A stretch of 64,000 bases of DNA from a bacterium. GTDB lineage: Bacteria > Desulfobacterota > Binatia > HRBIN30 > CADEER01. Below are positions 36,831 through 45,486 of the stretch, piece after piece (the stretch's first letter is position 1; each line of letters begins with the position of its first letter). The translations under genes and the position numbers were made by a program. The DNA is taken from positions 104,001 through 168,000 of the forward strand of contig JAUIGL010000005.1 of the NCBI GenBank assembly GCA_030430165.1. The letters run 5' to 3'. The notes beneath the pieces were generated by a model. It ran no database searches. It was given only the letters and a program-made list of their open reading frames with translations, and was not told where the DNA came from.

Positions 36831-38034
36831 TCCGATCCAAACGGCGATCGCCGATCTGCGTGCCGGCCGGTTCGTCATCCTGACGATGGGCGAAGAGGGC
36901 GAGGCCAATCTCTGCATGGCGGCCCAGTTCGTCGATCCCGACGCCGTCAACTTCATGGCGATGCACGGGCGTGGCCTGGTCTGCCTGTCGATGACCGAAA
37001 ACCGGATGCGCCGCTTGGGCATCCCCCTGATGGTTCCCGATTCTCCGTCCGCCGTGGGGCGCTCGTACGGAGCTTCGATCGAAGCGAGCAGCGGAGTCAC
37101 TACCGGAATCTCGGCGCACGACCGCGCCAAGACGATCTGCGACGCCGTCGCCGAGGACGCTGGCCCGGAGAGCATCGTCATGCCGGGCCACATCATTCCG
37201 GTCGCCGGTCGCAAGGGCGGCGTCTTGGTGCGCGCCGGTCTCACCGAAGCGTCGATCGACCTGACGCGGATGGCCGAGCTCGAGCCGGCTGCCGCGGTTT
37301 GCGCGATTCTCGAGGAGGACGGCGAGCTGGCGACGCAGGCGACCTTGGAGCAGCTGTCCGAGAAGTTCGACTTGCGGATCGTCGAGATCCCCGAGCTGGT
37401 GTCGTACCGTCTGCGCACCGAGTCGCTGGTGCACAAGGTGGCAGAGCGCGAGGTGACTGCCAGCGCCGGCGGCGCCTTCCACGCGGTCGTCTATCGCAAC
37501 GACGTCGACCCCTTCGAGCACATTGCCCTGATCAAGGGCGAGATCGGCCCGTCCGACGAAGTCCTGGTGCGCATCCACTCGCAGTGCCTGACGGGCGACG
37601 TCTTCGGCTCCAAGCGCTGCGATTGCGGTGAGCAGCTGAGTCGCTCGCTCGAAATGATCGAGAAGGAAGGGAAGGGCGTGCTCGTCTACCTGCACCAGGA
37701 GGGGCGCGGCATCGGTCTGGCGAACAAGCTCCGCGCCTACGGGCTGCAGGACCGCGGCCGCGACACGGTCGAGGCCAACCTCGAGCTCGGTTTCAAGGAA
37801 GACGGGCGCGACTACGGGATCGGGGCGCAGATCCTGCGCGATCTCGGTGCCCTGCGCATTCGCTTGGCGACCAACAACCCCAAGAAGATCGAAAGCCTGC
37901 GCGCCTACGGAATCGACGTCTCCGAGCGCGTCGCGATCGAGATACCGCCGCAGCCCGAGAACGTGCGCTATCTGCGCACCAAGCAAGAGAAGCTGGGGCA
38001 CATTCTTTCCAAGTTGGCGGAAGCCGACGACTGA
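36820..38034 (+). CDS. ribBA: RibBA-type protein: GTP cyclohydrolase II with a degenerate DHBP synthase domain
   Basis: The fusion has 404 residues. The C-terminal GTP cyclohydrolase II half (about 205-404) is intact, with the zinc motif [15 protein letters not shown] and [13 protein letters not shown]. The N-terminal half aligns with 3,4-dihydroxy-2-butanone-4-phosphate synthase, but the metal loop that reads DDEDRENEGD in E. coli RibB is [10 protein letters not shown] (22-31), and the His of GHTEA is Leu141 (GLTEA). His124 (PGHIIP) and Glu165 remain. RibB activity is therefore doubtful, while GTP cyclohydrolase II activity looks sound. The ATG at 36820 has GGAGGG in front. Confidence 0.85.
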   Translation: METDPIQTAIADLRAGRFVILTMGEEGEANLCMAAQFVDPDAVNFMAMHGRGLVCLSMTENRMRRLGIPLMVPDSPSAVGRSYGASIEASSGVTTGISAHDRAKTICDAVAEDAGPESIVMPGHIIPVAGRKGGVLVRAGLTEASIDLTRMAELEPAAAVCAILEEDGELATQATLEQLSEKFDLRIVEIPELVSYRLRTESLVHKVAEREVTASAGGAFHAVVYRNDVDPFEHIALIKGEIGPSDEVLVRIHSQCLTGDVFGSKRCDCGEQLSRSLEMIEKEGKGVLVYLHQEGRGIGLANKLRAYGLQDRGRDTVEANLELGFKEDGRDYGIGAQILRDLGALRIRLATNNPKKIESLRAYGIDVSERVAIEIPPQPENVRYLRTKQEKLGHILSKLAEADD

Positions 38035-38046
38035 TCGCCGCAAACG

Positions 38047-38532
38047 ATGGCAAGAACCTACGAGAAGAATCTGGACGGCGCGGGAATGCGCATCGCCGTG
38101 GTGCGGTCGCGCTTCAACGAGGTCGTAACCGAGCGCCTGCTGCGCGGCGCCCTCGCCGGCCTGGTCGCCTGCGGCGTGCGTGAAGAAGAGATCGAGGTCG
38201 CCGAGGTGCCGGGTGCCTACGAGATCCCGCTGATCGCCGAGCAGTTCGCCCAGTCGGGCGATTTCGCCGCGATCGTCTGCCTCGGCGCGGTGATCCGCGG
38301 AGAGACCGCCCACTTCGACTTCATCTGCGATTTCGTCGTCAACGAGACCGGCAGGATCATGGTGGCGCACCACGTGCCGATCGCTCTCGGAGTGCTGACC
38401 CCGAACACCGTCGAGCAAGGCCTGGCCCGCTCGGGCGGACAACACGGCGACAAGGGACGCGACGCCGCCGAAACCGCCGTCGAGATGGCGAATCTGATGA
38501 AGCAGGTCAGGGGGGTAGGGGCTAGGGATTAG
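38047..38532 (+). CDS. ribH: 6,7-dimethyl-8-ribityllumazine synthase
   Basis: RibH joins the two branches of riboflavin synthesis. The 161 residues have AVVRSRFNEVVTERLL, VPGAYEIPL, GAVIRGETAHFDF (with the catalytic His) and GVLTPNTVEQ. The last residues (GVGARD) and the TAG stop are encoded by the start of a heptad repeat element, so the natural C-terminus was probably altered by it. A ribE gene for riboflavin synthase is not found next to it. Confidence 0.95.
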   Translation: MARTYEKNLDGAGMRIAVVRSRFNEVVTERLLRGALAGLVACGVREEEIEVAEVPGAYEIPLIAEQFAQSGDFAAIVCLGAVIRGETAHFDFICDFVVNETGRIMVAHHVPIALGVLTPNTVEQGLARSGGQHGDKGRDAAETAVEMANLMKQVRGVGARD

Positions 38533-38619
38533 GGACTAGGGGCTAGGGCAGGTTGGCGCGACCGGCGACCGATGCAAACCAACCTTCCCTAACCCCTGAT
38601 CTCTAGCCCCTAGCCCCTG
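38511..38619. repeat. Inverted heptanucleotide-repeat element, GGGGCTA type, copy 1
   Basis: The G-rich arm at 38511-38548 is five-plus heptads (gggggta ggggcta gggatta gggacta ggggcta ggg), the core 38549-38584 contains aggttgg...ccaacc, and the C-rich arm 38585-38619 is the complementary heptads. It starts inside the ribH coding end and stops 6 bases before the nusB ATG. Copies 2 and 3 share the same plan and core. Confidence 0.85.
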
Positions 38620-38625
38620 TTCTTC

Positions 38626-39051
38626 ATGGGTAGCCGACGGAAAGCGCGCGAGATTGCCCTGCAGGCGCTCTACCAGGTCGAGTCGACCGGCGAGCACGTC
38701 GAGCAGGCGCTGAGTCACTTTGGCGAGAGCTTCGAGCTCAGCGAAGGCGCCAAGGACTTCAGTTGGACCCTGGTTCGCGGCGTCCTGTCGCGCAGCGAAG
38801 AGATCGACGCACACATCCAGGCGGTTACCTCCAACTGGAAGGTGGACCGCCTCTCCCGCATCGACCTGAGCGCGATCCGGATCGCCGTCTACGAGCTGCT
38901 TGCGACGCCCGAGCTTCCGGTCGAGATCGTCATCGACGAAGCCGTCGAGATCGCCCGCAAGTACGGCACCGCCGACTCGGCAAAATTCGTCAACGGGGTG
39001 CTGGATCCAATTGCGAAGCGAATCCGCTCCGCGGATTCGCTTCGCAATTAG
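38626..39051 (+). CDS. nusB: Transcription antitermination factor NusB
   Basis: NusB acts with NusE/S10 in rRNA antitermination. The 141 residues carry RKAREIALQALYQVE, the W-x-V-D-R-L-S-R-I-D-L motif and NGVLDPIAKRI. The last seven residues (SADSLRN) are encoded by the second arm of a perfect palindrome, and the TAG stop begins repeat copy 2. No Shine-Dalgarno is visible, because the upstream 115 bases are repeat copy 1. Confidence 0.94.
   Translation: MGSRRKAREIALQALYQVESTGEHVEQALSHFGESFELSEGAKDFSWTLVRGVLSRSEEIDAHIQAVTSNWKVDRLSRIDLSAIRIAVYELLATPELPVEIVIDEAVEIARKYGTADSAKFVNGVLDPIAKRIRSADSLRN
39009..39049 (+). repeat. Perfect 19-bp palindrome inside the nusB 3' end
   Basis: 39009-39027 and 39031-39049 are perfect reverse complements with a 3-nt loop (tcc). 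The hairpin lies in coding sequence and ends 2 bases before the stop is complete. It could be a terminator stem that was captured by the reading frame, or an inverted duplication. Confidence 0.8.
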
Positions 39052-39152
39052 GGGCTAGTCGTTAGGGACTAGGGGCTAGGGGAGGTTGGCTGCATCGGCA
39101 AACCGATAGAAACCAACCATCCCTAGCCCCTAACCCCTAGTCCCTAGCCCCT
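39048..39152. repeat. Inverted heptanucleotide-repeat element, GGGGCTA type, copy 2
   Basis: G-rich arm 39048-39082 (ggggcta gtcgtta gggacta ggggcta gggg), core 39083-39119 with aggttggctgcatcggcaaa and ccgatagaaaccaacc, C-rich arm 39120-39152. It begins in the nusB stop codon and fills the gap to the convergent gene end at 39157, where a bidirectional terminator would be expected. Confidence 0.85.
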
Positions 39153-39156
39153 GCTG

Positions 39157-40665
39157 TCAAGGCCCTGTCCAGGTCACCTCGTGCCCTTCGAACTCGAGGT
39201 AGAAGTACCAGCCGTCCTCGCCGCCAGGGCCGACGTCGCGGTCGTCGTGTAGAGCGCAGTTGGTCGAGCCGCCGGCGAGAACGGACGAGATCGGTTGGCC
39301 GCCGACCAGGATGACGTCGGCTGGAATGAGAATCTGGTCGGCGTCGGCCTCGCTGAGGAAGCCGACGATCAGCCCGTCGACCAGGCCGGTGGCCGGTGTC
39401 CCGTCGAAGGTGGCGCCGGCAACGACGTTCTCGAGGGCGATGTTGATGACGTCGAGCTCGAAGTTGACGCTGGTCGGCAGGGTGGCGAAGCACGGCGCGG
39501 CCGGCGGAATGATGCCCGGCACATACGGAGTGCTGACGTCGTCGTTGCCCATGCCGAAAGTTCCGGCGATCGGCGTGACGCAGTCCCCGGCCGATTGGTT
39601 GAGGTAGCTGGTGACTGCCGCCGAACCAGCCCCCGGTCCGCAGGTCTCGCCGAACAGCGGTGAGGTGCACTCGCCAGTGTAGATCTCCAGGGTCGCTCCG
39701 ACCGACGGGGGTTGTGCCAGCGGCCGCAGGGCGGCGAGCAGGTTGAGATCGAACATCCCGGCGTCTTCGACGGTGATCGCATCCGCAATTAGTGTGTTGA
39801 CCGAGATGCCGGCGATCGGGGTGTCGGTCAGATCGGCGCAGCCGAGGGCGTTGACGAAGATGTGAGGGTCGCGCAGTGCGACGTGGTTGGCGCGGTACAC
39901 GACCGGGATCGCGGTCGCCGTCGGCGTGTCGGTCACGGTCGGCGTGGCGGTCGGCGTTGCCGTCGGGCCGCCAGGTGTCCAGGTCGGCGTCGGGGTATCG
40001 GTGGGGGTGTCGGTCGCAGTCGAGGTCGCGGTGTCCGTCGCGGTTGCCGTTGCCGTCGCAGTCGCGGTGTTGCTGGGCGTCGCGGTCGGAGTAGGCGGCT
40101 CCTGGCAGGCGATCGAAGGGCCCTTGAAAAGGATCTTGTCGATCTCGTTCTTTTTGAGCTCCGAGGGTGGCGCTTCGAAGCGGCCGCAGTACTCCGTGCC
40201 GTTCAGGGTCAGGCGAGCCTCGATGAAGTCGACGGGTCCCTGAAACGCGTACTGACCGTACTGGTCGCCCTTGAGCTTGAGCAGCATCAGGCCGCCGTTG
40301 GGGCCGCTCTTGATCTTGGCGACCTTGAGCCCGCCGATCGAGCTCAGCTTGTCCTTGAAGGTGAAGCCCTTGGTGCCGGCGGGCTTCCAGAAGGAGCAGG
40401 GGAGGTTGCGGACACCGGAGTCGTGCAGATTGGTGCGGATGCGAAAGGAGGAATTTCCCGGGCAGGTCGGATCGGGGATCGGCAACACGATCGCGGGGTC
40501 TTTCACGAACTTGACCAGGGCCTTGTCCTTGACGGTCCCGGACTTGTCTTTGGCTTTGGCGACTTTACCGCCGGTCAGGTCGACCGCCGCGGCGCTGGAC
40601 GGCGCGATGGCGATGGCCGAGGCGGCCAGCATCGCGGCGCCAGTGAAGATCGAAATAACGTTCAT
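39157..40665 (-). CDS. Secreted protein with Pro/Thr/Ala-rich linker
   Basis: This exported protein of 502 residues is of unrecognised family. A signal peptide (MNVISIFTGAAMLAASAIAIA...AAA) is followed by a domain of about 160 residues containing four Cys and many Lys. A low-complexity linker of about 65 residues built from TPT, TAT and TDT repeats comes next, then a C-terminal domain (about 255-502) beginning VYRANHVALRDPHIFV. The linker type is common in surface proteins of some deltaproteobacteria-like and Binatota genomes. The start at 40665 has a GGGGG Shine-Dalgarno-like run and a good promoter; an upstream ATG at 40788 lies within the promoter. Confidence 0.75.
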   Translation of the reverse strand: MNVISIFTGAAMLAASAIAIAPSSAAAVDLTGGKVAKAKDKSGTVKDKALVKFVKDPAIVLPIPDPTCPGNSSFRIRTNLHDSGVRNLPCSFWKPAGTKGFTFKDKLSSIGGLKVAKIKSGPNGGLMLLKLKGDQYGQYAFQGPVDFIEARLTLNGTEYCGRFEAPPSELKKNEIDKILFKGPSIACQEPPTPTATPSNTATATATATATDTATSTATDTPTDTPTPTWTPGGPTATPTATPTVTDTPTATAIPVVYRANHVALRDPHIFVNALGCADLTDTPIAGISVNTLIADAITVEDAGMFDLNLLAALRPLAQPPSVGATLEIYTGECTSPLFGETCGPGAGSAAVTSYLNQSAGDCVTPIAGTFGMGNDDVSTPYVPGIIPPAAPCFATLPTSVNFELDVINIALENVVAGATFDGTPATGLVDGLIVGFLSEADADQILIPADVILVGGQPISSVLAGGSTNCALHDDRDVGPGGEDGWYFYLEFEGHEVTWTGP

Positions 40666-40759
40666 GAGTCCCCCAATTCTCGTACCGGTCGAGCGGTCCC
40701 CGCTGCTGCCCCGGGCATGGATTCTCAGGTGAAGGTCCCGAGGCGAAGAATCTGCCGAC

Positions 40760-40788
40760 ACTACACTGGTCGCGATGGGGCGAGTCAA
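40760..40788 (-). promoter_or_regulatory. Promoter of the Pro/Thr-linker gene
   Basis: Read leftward: TTGACT (40788-40783), 17 nt, TGTAGT (40765-40760). It matches the sigma70 pattern at the best spacing and would give a leader of about 85 nt before the start at 40665. The leuS start at 40893 diverges from here. Confidence 0.6.
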
Positions 40789-40892
40789 GGCGAAATGTCG
40801 TGTTGGGCGCGGACTTTACGCCGGCAGCCCGCGCCGGGCGCGGCCGTGTCGTGGGTGACACCACCAAACGGCTCTGGTAGCTACGGTTTCGC

Positions 40893-43430
40893 ATGCGTTA
40901 CGACCCCGCGAAGATCGAGCCGCGCTGGCAGGATCGCTGGCAGCGGGAGTCCGTGTTCCGGACTCCCAGTGACCCCGAAACCCTGGCGAACCGGCCGAAA
41001 TACTACATTCTCGACATGTTCCCGTACCCGTCGGGGGCGGGTCTCCATGTCGGGCACCCGGAGGGCTACACCGCGACCGACGTGCTCGCCAGGCTCAAGC
41101 GCATGCGCGGCTACAACGTGCTCCATCCGATGGGATGGGACGCCTTCGGCCTGCCGGCCGAGCGGGCGGCGGTGCGTGAGAACATCCATCCGGCGGTGAT
41201 CACCAAGCGCAACACCGACAACTTTCGCGGCCAGATCCAGCGCCTCGGCTTCAGTTACGACTGGCAGCGCGAGATCAACACCTCGGACCCGGAATACTAT
41301 CGCTGGACGCAGTGGATCTTTCTCAAGCTGCTCGAGCGCGGCTTGGCGTACGTCGCCGAGATGCCGGTCAACTGGTGCCCGGCCCTGGGCACGGTTTTGG
41401 CCAACGAAGAGGTCAAAGACGGCGTCTACGTCGAGACCGGCGACCCGGTGGAGCGGCGGATGATGGAGCAGTGGATGCTCAAGATCACCGCCTATGCGGA
41501 GCGCCTGCTCGAAGATCTCGACGACCTCGACTGGCCGGACGGCGTCAAGGACATGCAGCGCAACTGGATCGGCAAGTCGACCGGCGCCGAGATCACGTTT
41601 GCGGTCGCCGGCAGCGACGCCACCTTCGACGTCTTCACGACCCGGCCGGATACCCTGTTCGGCGCAACCTTCTGCGTCGTCGCGCCGGAGCATCCGATCG
41701 TCGGCCGGATCACCACCGATGGGCAACGCGCCGCGGTCGACGAATACGTCGCCGCCGCCGGGGCGATGTCGGAGATGGCGCGCACCAACGAGGAGCGCGA
41801 CAAGACGGGCGTGTTCACCGGGGCGTTGGCCACGCATCCGGTCACCGGCGCGGAGATTCCGATCTGGATCGCCGACTACGTTCTCGCCGGCTACGGCACC
41901 GGCGCCATCATGGCGGTGCCTGGGCAAGACCAGCGCGACTGGGACTTTGCCGAGAAGTTCGACTTGCCGATCGTGCGCACGGTCCAGCCGCCGGCGGATT
42001 TCGACGGCAAGGCTTTCCTCGGCGACGGTCCGGCGATCAACAGCGATTTTCTCAACGGTCTCGAGGTCGCCGAGGCGAAAGCCGCGATGATCGAATGGAT
42101 CGAGGCGCAGGGAAAGGGCCGCGGGCAGACGCAGTACAAGCTGCGCGACTGGTTGTTCTCGCGGCAGCGCTACTGGGGCGAGCCGTTCCCGGTCGTGCGC
42201 CTCGAGGACGGCAGCGTCGTGCCGGTGCCGGCCGACCAACTGCCGGTCGAGCTGCCGAAGGTCGACGAGTACAAGCCGACCGAAGACGGCCGGCCGCCGC
42301 TCGCTCGCGCCGGCGATGAATGGCTGGCGGTGACCCTACCCGACGGCCGCGTCGGGGTGCGCGAGACCAACACCATGCCGCAGTGGGCCGGCTCGTGCTG
42401 GTACTACTTGCGCTACATCGATCCGGACAACACGGAGCAGCCGTGGTCGAAGGAGCTCGAGCAGTACTGGATGCCGGTCGACCTCTACGTCGGCGGCGTC
42501 GAGCACGCGGTGCTGCACCTGCTGTACGCCCGCTTTTGGCACAAGGTGCTCTACGATTGCGGGCTGGTCTCGACCAAGGAGCCGTTCCAGCGGTTGTTCA
42601 ACCAGGGAATGATCCTGGCGTACAGTTATAAGGACGATCGCGGGAAGTACTACAACCCGGCCGACGTCGAAGAGCGCGACGGATCCTTCGTGACCAAGGA
42701 TACCGGCGAACCGGTCTCCACCCAGATCGAGAAGATGTCGAAGTCGCGGCTCAACGTCGTCAGTCCGGACGACGTCATCGCCGAGTACGGCGCCGACGCG
42801 ATGCGTCTCTACGAGCTCTTCATGGGGCCGCTCGAGCAGGTCAAACCTTGGCAGATGTCGGGCGTCGAAGGCGTGTATCGTTTTCTGCAGCGGGTTTGGC
42901 GCTTGGTGGTGGACGAGAAATCCGATCAGCTCCAGGGGCGCCTCAGCGATGCGCCCGCCGAATCCGAACCCGAGCTGCAGCGCAGCTTGCACGTGACCGT
43001 GAAGAAGGTGCTCGAAGACACCGAGAACATGCGCTTCAACACGGCGATCGCGCAGATGATGACCTTCGTCAACGAGGCGACGTCGTCGGCGACCCTGCCG
43101 CGCGAGATCGTCGAGACGTTCTTGCTGGCGCTCTCACCCTATGCGCCGCACATCTGCGAGGAGCTGTGGTCGCGCCTCGGCCACCAGGAGTTGCTGGCGC
43201 TGGCGACCTGGCCGGAGCACGACGAAGCGCTGTGCGTCGAGGATACGATCACCTGGATCGTCCAGGTCAACGGCAAGAAGCGCGACTCGGTGGACGCGCC
43301 GCGCGATATCGACCGCGCCGAGATCGAGAAGCTGGCGTTGGCGACGGAGGGCGCGAACCGCATGCTCGAGGGCCGCTCGCCGAAAAAGGTCATCGTCGTC
43401 CCCGGCCGGCTGGTGAACATCGTCGGTTGA
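40893..43430 (+). CDS. leuS: Leucyl-tRNA synthetase
   Basis: LeuS charges tRNA-Leu with leucine. This class I synthetase of 845 residues has the HIGH-type motif [15 protein letters not shown], the CP1 editing insertion (about 220-400, with [11 protein letters not shown]), the KMSKS motif [10 protein letters not shown], and the C-terminal anticodon-binding domain. It is divergent from the linker-protein gene and 4 bases before lptE. Confidence 0.97.
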   Translation: MRYDPAKIEPRWQDRWQRESVFRTPSDPETLANRPKYYILDMFPYPSGAGLHVGHPEGYTATDVLARLKRMRGYNVLHPMGWDAFGLPAERAAVRENIHPAVITKRNTDNFRGQIQRLGFSYDWQREINTSDPEYYRWTQWIFLKLLERGLAYVAEMPVNWCPALGTVLANEEVKDGVYVETGDPVERRMMEQWMLKITAYAERLLEDLDDLDWPDGVKDMQRNWIGKSTGAEITFAVAGSDATFDVFTTRPDTLFGATFCVVAPEHPIVGRITTDGQRAAVDEYVAAAGAMSEMARTNEERDKTGVFTGALATHPVTGAEIPIWIADYVLAGYGTGAIMAVPGQDQRDWDFAEKFDLPIVRTVQPPADFDGKAFLGDGPAINSDFLNGLEVAEAKAAMIEWIEAQGKGRGQTQYKLRDWLFSRQRYWGEPFPVVRLEDGSVVPVPADQLPVELPKVDEYKPTEDGRPPLARAGDEWLAVTLPDGRVGVRETNTMPQWAGSCWYYLRYIDPDNTEQPWSKELEQYWMPVDLYVGGVEHAVLHLLYARFWHKVLYDCGLVSTKEPFQRLFNQGMILAYSYKDDRGKYYNPADVEERDGSFVTKDTGEPVSTQIEKMSKSRLNVVSPDDVIAEYGADAMRLYELFMGPLEQVKPWQMSGVEGVYRFLQRVWRLVVDEKSDQLQGRLSDAPAESEPELQRSLHVTVKKVLEDTENMRFNTAIAQMMTFVNEATSSATLPREIVETFLLALSPYAPHICEELWSRLGHQELLALATWPEHDEALCVEDTITWIVQVNGKKRDSVDAPRDIDRAEIEKLALATEGANRMLEGRSPKKVIVVPGRLVNIVG

Positions 43431-43434
43431 AGAC

Positions 43435-44031
43435 ATGGTTGGAGCGAGATCGCTGTCGATTGCGCTGGTCTGCGCCGCCGCGCTGGTCGCCTCTTGCGGC
43501 TATCGCCTGGTCGGCAGCGGCGGAGCCGTGCCCGGCGGCGTTACCTCGGTCCACATTGGCACCTTCGAGAACTATTCGCGCGAGCACGGGCTCAACGAGA
43601 AGCTTGTGTTTGCGCTGGAACGCGAATTCTATCGGCGCGGCGTGTTGCGCGTCGTCGAGGACAAAGACGCCGGGGTCGCCGAGCTGCGCGGCGCGATCCG
43701 TACCTTCCGCACCCGTCCGGTAACCTTCGACGCCAACGACGAGGCTCTCCAGTACGAGATCGAGATCACGGTCGATGCGTTCCTCGAACGCCCGGCCAGC
43801 GGCGAAATCCTCTGGCGCGGCGCGGGCATCTACGCGGTCGACGCCTACAGCGTCGACACCAGCACCATCGTGCCGACCTCGTCGCGCTTCCAACGCGGCA
43901 CTGTCGACTTCGATACCCTCGACGACCTCACGCCGATCCAACTAGCCGAGACCGAGCGCCGCCTCGCACTCGACCGGCTCGTTGACGCGCTCGTGCGCGA
44001 TCTGCACGATCGATTGTTGGATGATTTTTGA
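43435..44031 (+). CDS. lptE: LPS-assembly lipoprotein LptE
   Basis: LptE is the plug lipoprotein of the LptD outer-membrane LPS translocon. The 198 residues have a lipoprotein signal (AALVASC, lipid Cys near 22) followed by GYRLVGSGG, the classical LptE opening, then TFENYSREHGLNEKL and an alternating strand pattern. The leuS-lptE order is conserved in Gram-negative bacteria; holA, often next, is absent here. Confidence 0.88.
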   Translation: MVGARSLSIALVCAAALVASCGYRLVGSGGAVPGGVTSVHIGTFENYSREHGLNEKLVFALEREFYRRGVLRVVEDKDAGVAELRGAIRTFRTRPVTFDANDEALQYEIEITVDAFLERPASGEILWRGAGIYAVDAYSVDTSTIVPTSSRFQRGTVDFDTLDDLTPIQLAETERRLALDRLVDALVRDLHDRLLDDF

Positions 44032-44037
44032 GACACA

Positions 44038-44152
44038 GGGTCTAGGGGTTAGGGACTAGGGGCTAGGGAAGGTTGGCTGTTATCGGCAACCGATGCGAAC
44101 CATCCTTCCCTAGCCCCTAGCCCCTAGCCCCTAGCCCCTAGACCCTAGACCC
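44038..44152. repeat. Inverted heptanucleotide-repeat element, GGGGCTA type, copy 3
   Basis: G-rich arm 44038-44068 (gggtcta ggggtta gggacta ggggcta ggg), core 44069-44107 with the same aggttggctg, atcggcaaccgat and accatcc parts, C-rich arm 44108-44152 with six heptads. It begins 6 bases after the lptE stop and ends 51 bases before the next ATG. Confidence 0.85.
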
Positions 44153-44203
44153 AGAGTGGACGCCCCCGGCGTCCAATGTCAGCTTTCAACGAGGAGGAAG
44201 AAA

Positions 44204-44632
44204 ATGAGAGCGATCCAGCGCGTGGCCGTAGTCGGCGTTCTGTTGTGGAGCTCGGGCGTGGCGGCGGAGCCGTTCGTCTATCCCGAGAAGGGGCAGAGCT
44301 CGGAGCAGCAGGCGAAGGACGACGCCGAGTGTCGGACCTGGGCGAAGGAGAACAGCGGCGTTGACCCCAACGCACCGGCTGCCGGGCCCGATCGGCGCGG
44401 TCGGGTCGGCGGTGCGGCCGGCGGTGCGGCACGTGGCGCGGCGGCGGGTGCTGTGATTGGCGCGATTGCCGGCGACGCCGGCAAGGGGGCGGCGATTGGC
44501 GCCGCCGGTGGCGGAATCGCGGGGCGTCGCGGCGCGAAGATGCAGGAGCGAGGAAAAGAGGTTGCCGCGTCTGATTCTTTCAACCGTGCGTTCTCCGCGT
44601 GCATGGAAGGGCGCGGCTACTCGGTCAAATAG
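44204..44632 (+). CDS. Exported glycine-zipper protein
   Basis: This 142-residue protein has a signal peptide (MRAIQRVAVVGVLLWSSGVAAEP) and a glycine-zipper segment (about 65-105: GGAAGGAARGAAAGAVIGAI, GGGIAG). Such zippers insert into or pack against membranes, often the outer membrane. Two Cys (ECRTW near 45, ACMEGRGY near 134) may form a disulfide. GAGGAGG precedes the ATG at 44204. Confidence 0.75.
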   Translation: MRAIQRVAVVGVLLWSSGVAAEPFVYPEKGQSSEQQAKDDAECRTWAKENSGVDPNAPAAGPDRRGRVGGAAGGAARGAAAGAVIGAIAGDAGKGAAIGAAGGGIAGRRGAKMQERGKEVAASDSFNRAFSACMEGRGYSVK

Positions 44633-44635
44633 AAA

Positions 44636-44676
44636 GGCGGCGCCGGCTCGGGAGTCGACTCCCGAGCCGCGCCGCC
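44636..44676 (+). terminator. Strong hairpin after the glycine-zipper gene
   Basis: A perfect inner stem cggctcgggagt / actcccgagccg (44644-44655 with 44658-44669) is extended outward by GC pairs with one bulge, starting 4 bases after the stop. No T-tract follows. Confidence 0.55.
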
Positions 44677-44697
44677 AATACACGGAGGGCCTGACGG

Positions 44698-45297
44698 ATG
44701 ATTGCAGCGATCCGAGCTACGATCGTTGGCGGTGTGGTATTCCTGGTTCCGTTCGTCGCACTCGCCTTTGTTCTCGGCAAGGCGCTCGCGATCATGCGTC
44801 GGGTTGTCGCCCCGCTCAGCCGACTCCTGCCGTTCGAATCGGTTGGCGGTGTGTTGATGGTCGACGTGATCGCCGTCGTCGGCATCTTCGCGCTGTGCCT
44901 GCTCGCCGGACTGCTGGCGCGCAGCTCCACCGGGCGAGCCCTTGCCACTCGCATCGAGGAAACGATGCTGGCGACGATTCCGGGGTACCAGTTCGCCAAG
45001 GGCATGGCGGACAGCTTGGCGAGCAGCCAGGAGCTGGCGCAAAGCTTCACTCCGGTGCTGGCGCGTTTCGACGATTACACCCAGCTCGCGTTCGAGGTCG
45101 ATCGCACCAAGGCAGGCGCGGTCGTCGTCTATCTCCCCGGCGCCCCCAATCCGTGGTCGGGCTCGGTCGTGTACGTGGATCCCGAGAGGATCGAGAGGAC
45201 CGAGCTGAGCATGATGGAAGCGGTTCGCAACATCCGTCAGTTGGGGCGCGGTTCGTCCGAGCTCTCGCCCGTTCTGGCACGACACGGGGAGTCCTGA
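44698..45297 (+). CDS. DUF502 family membrane protein
   Basis: This 199-residue inner-membrane protein of the DUF502 family has two membrane helices (about 8-30 and 55-75) and a soluble domain with the family stretches IPGYQFAKGMADSL and PNPWSGSVVYVDPERIE. Function is unknown; members are found widely in diderm bacteria. CGGAGGG lies about 10 bases before the ATG. The 190 bp after it hold nothing recognised. Confidence 0.8.
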   Translation: MIAAIRATIVGGVVFLVPFVALAFVLGKALAIMRRVVAPLSRLLPFESVGGVLMVDVIAVVGIFALCLLAGLLARSSTGRALATRIEETMLATIPGYQFAKGMADSLASSQELAQSFTPVLARFDDYTQLAFEVDRTKAGAVVVYLPGAPNPWSGSVVYVDPERIERTELSMMEAVRNIRQLGRGSSELSPVLARHGES

Positions 45298-45486
45298 CGG
45301 GTTCGCCACGCGTCGGTACGGCTCGGCTTGCCATCGCGATCGCCGTGTCTCAGCTCGAGCAATCGCTGCTCCCGTGACCGCCGGCGAGCGAGTGGCGCCG
45401 TGCGCTGAGGGTTGTCCGCGGTCGATGAACTGGTCTACAAGCTGGCTCGTGGTCTGCTCGGTACTCGACCACCGACCGCTCGGGCG

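Noticed and set aside
38511-44152. CRISPR array or true telomere repeats
   Set aside because: The heptads are not separated by spacers and lie in inverted arms around a core, in the middle of a chromosome-type gene context.
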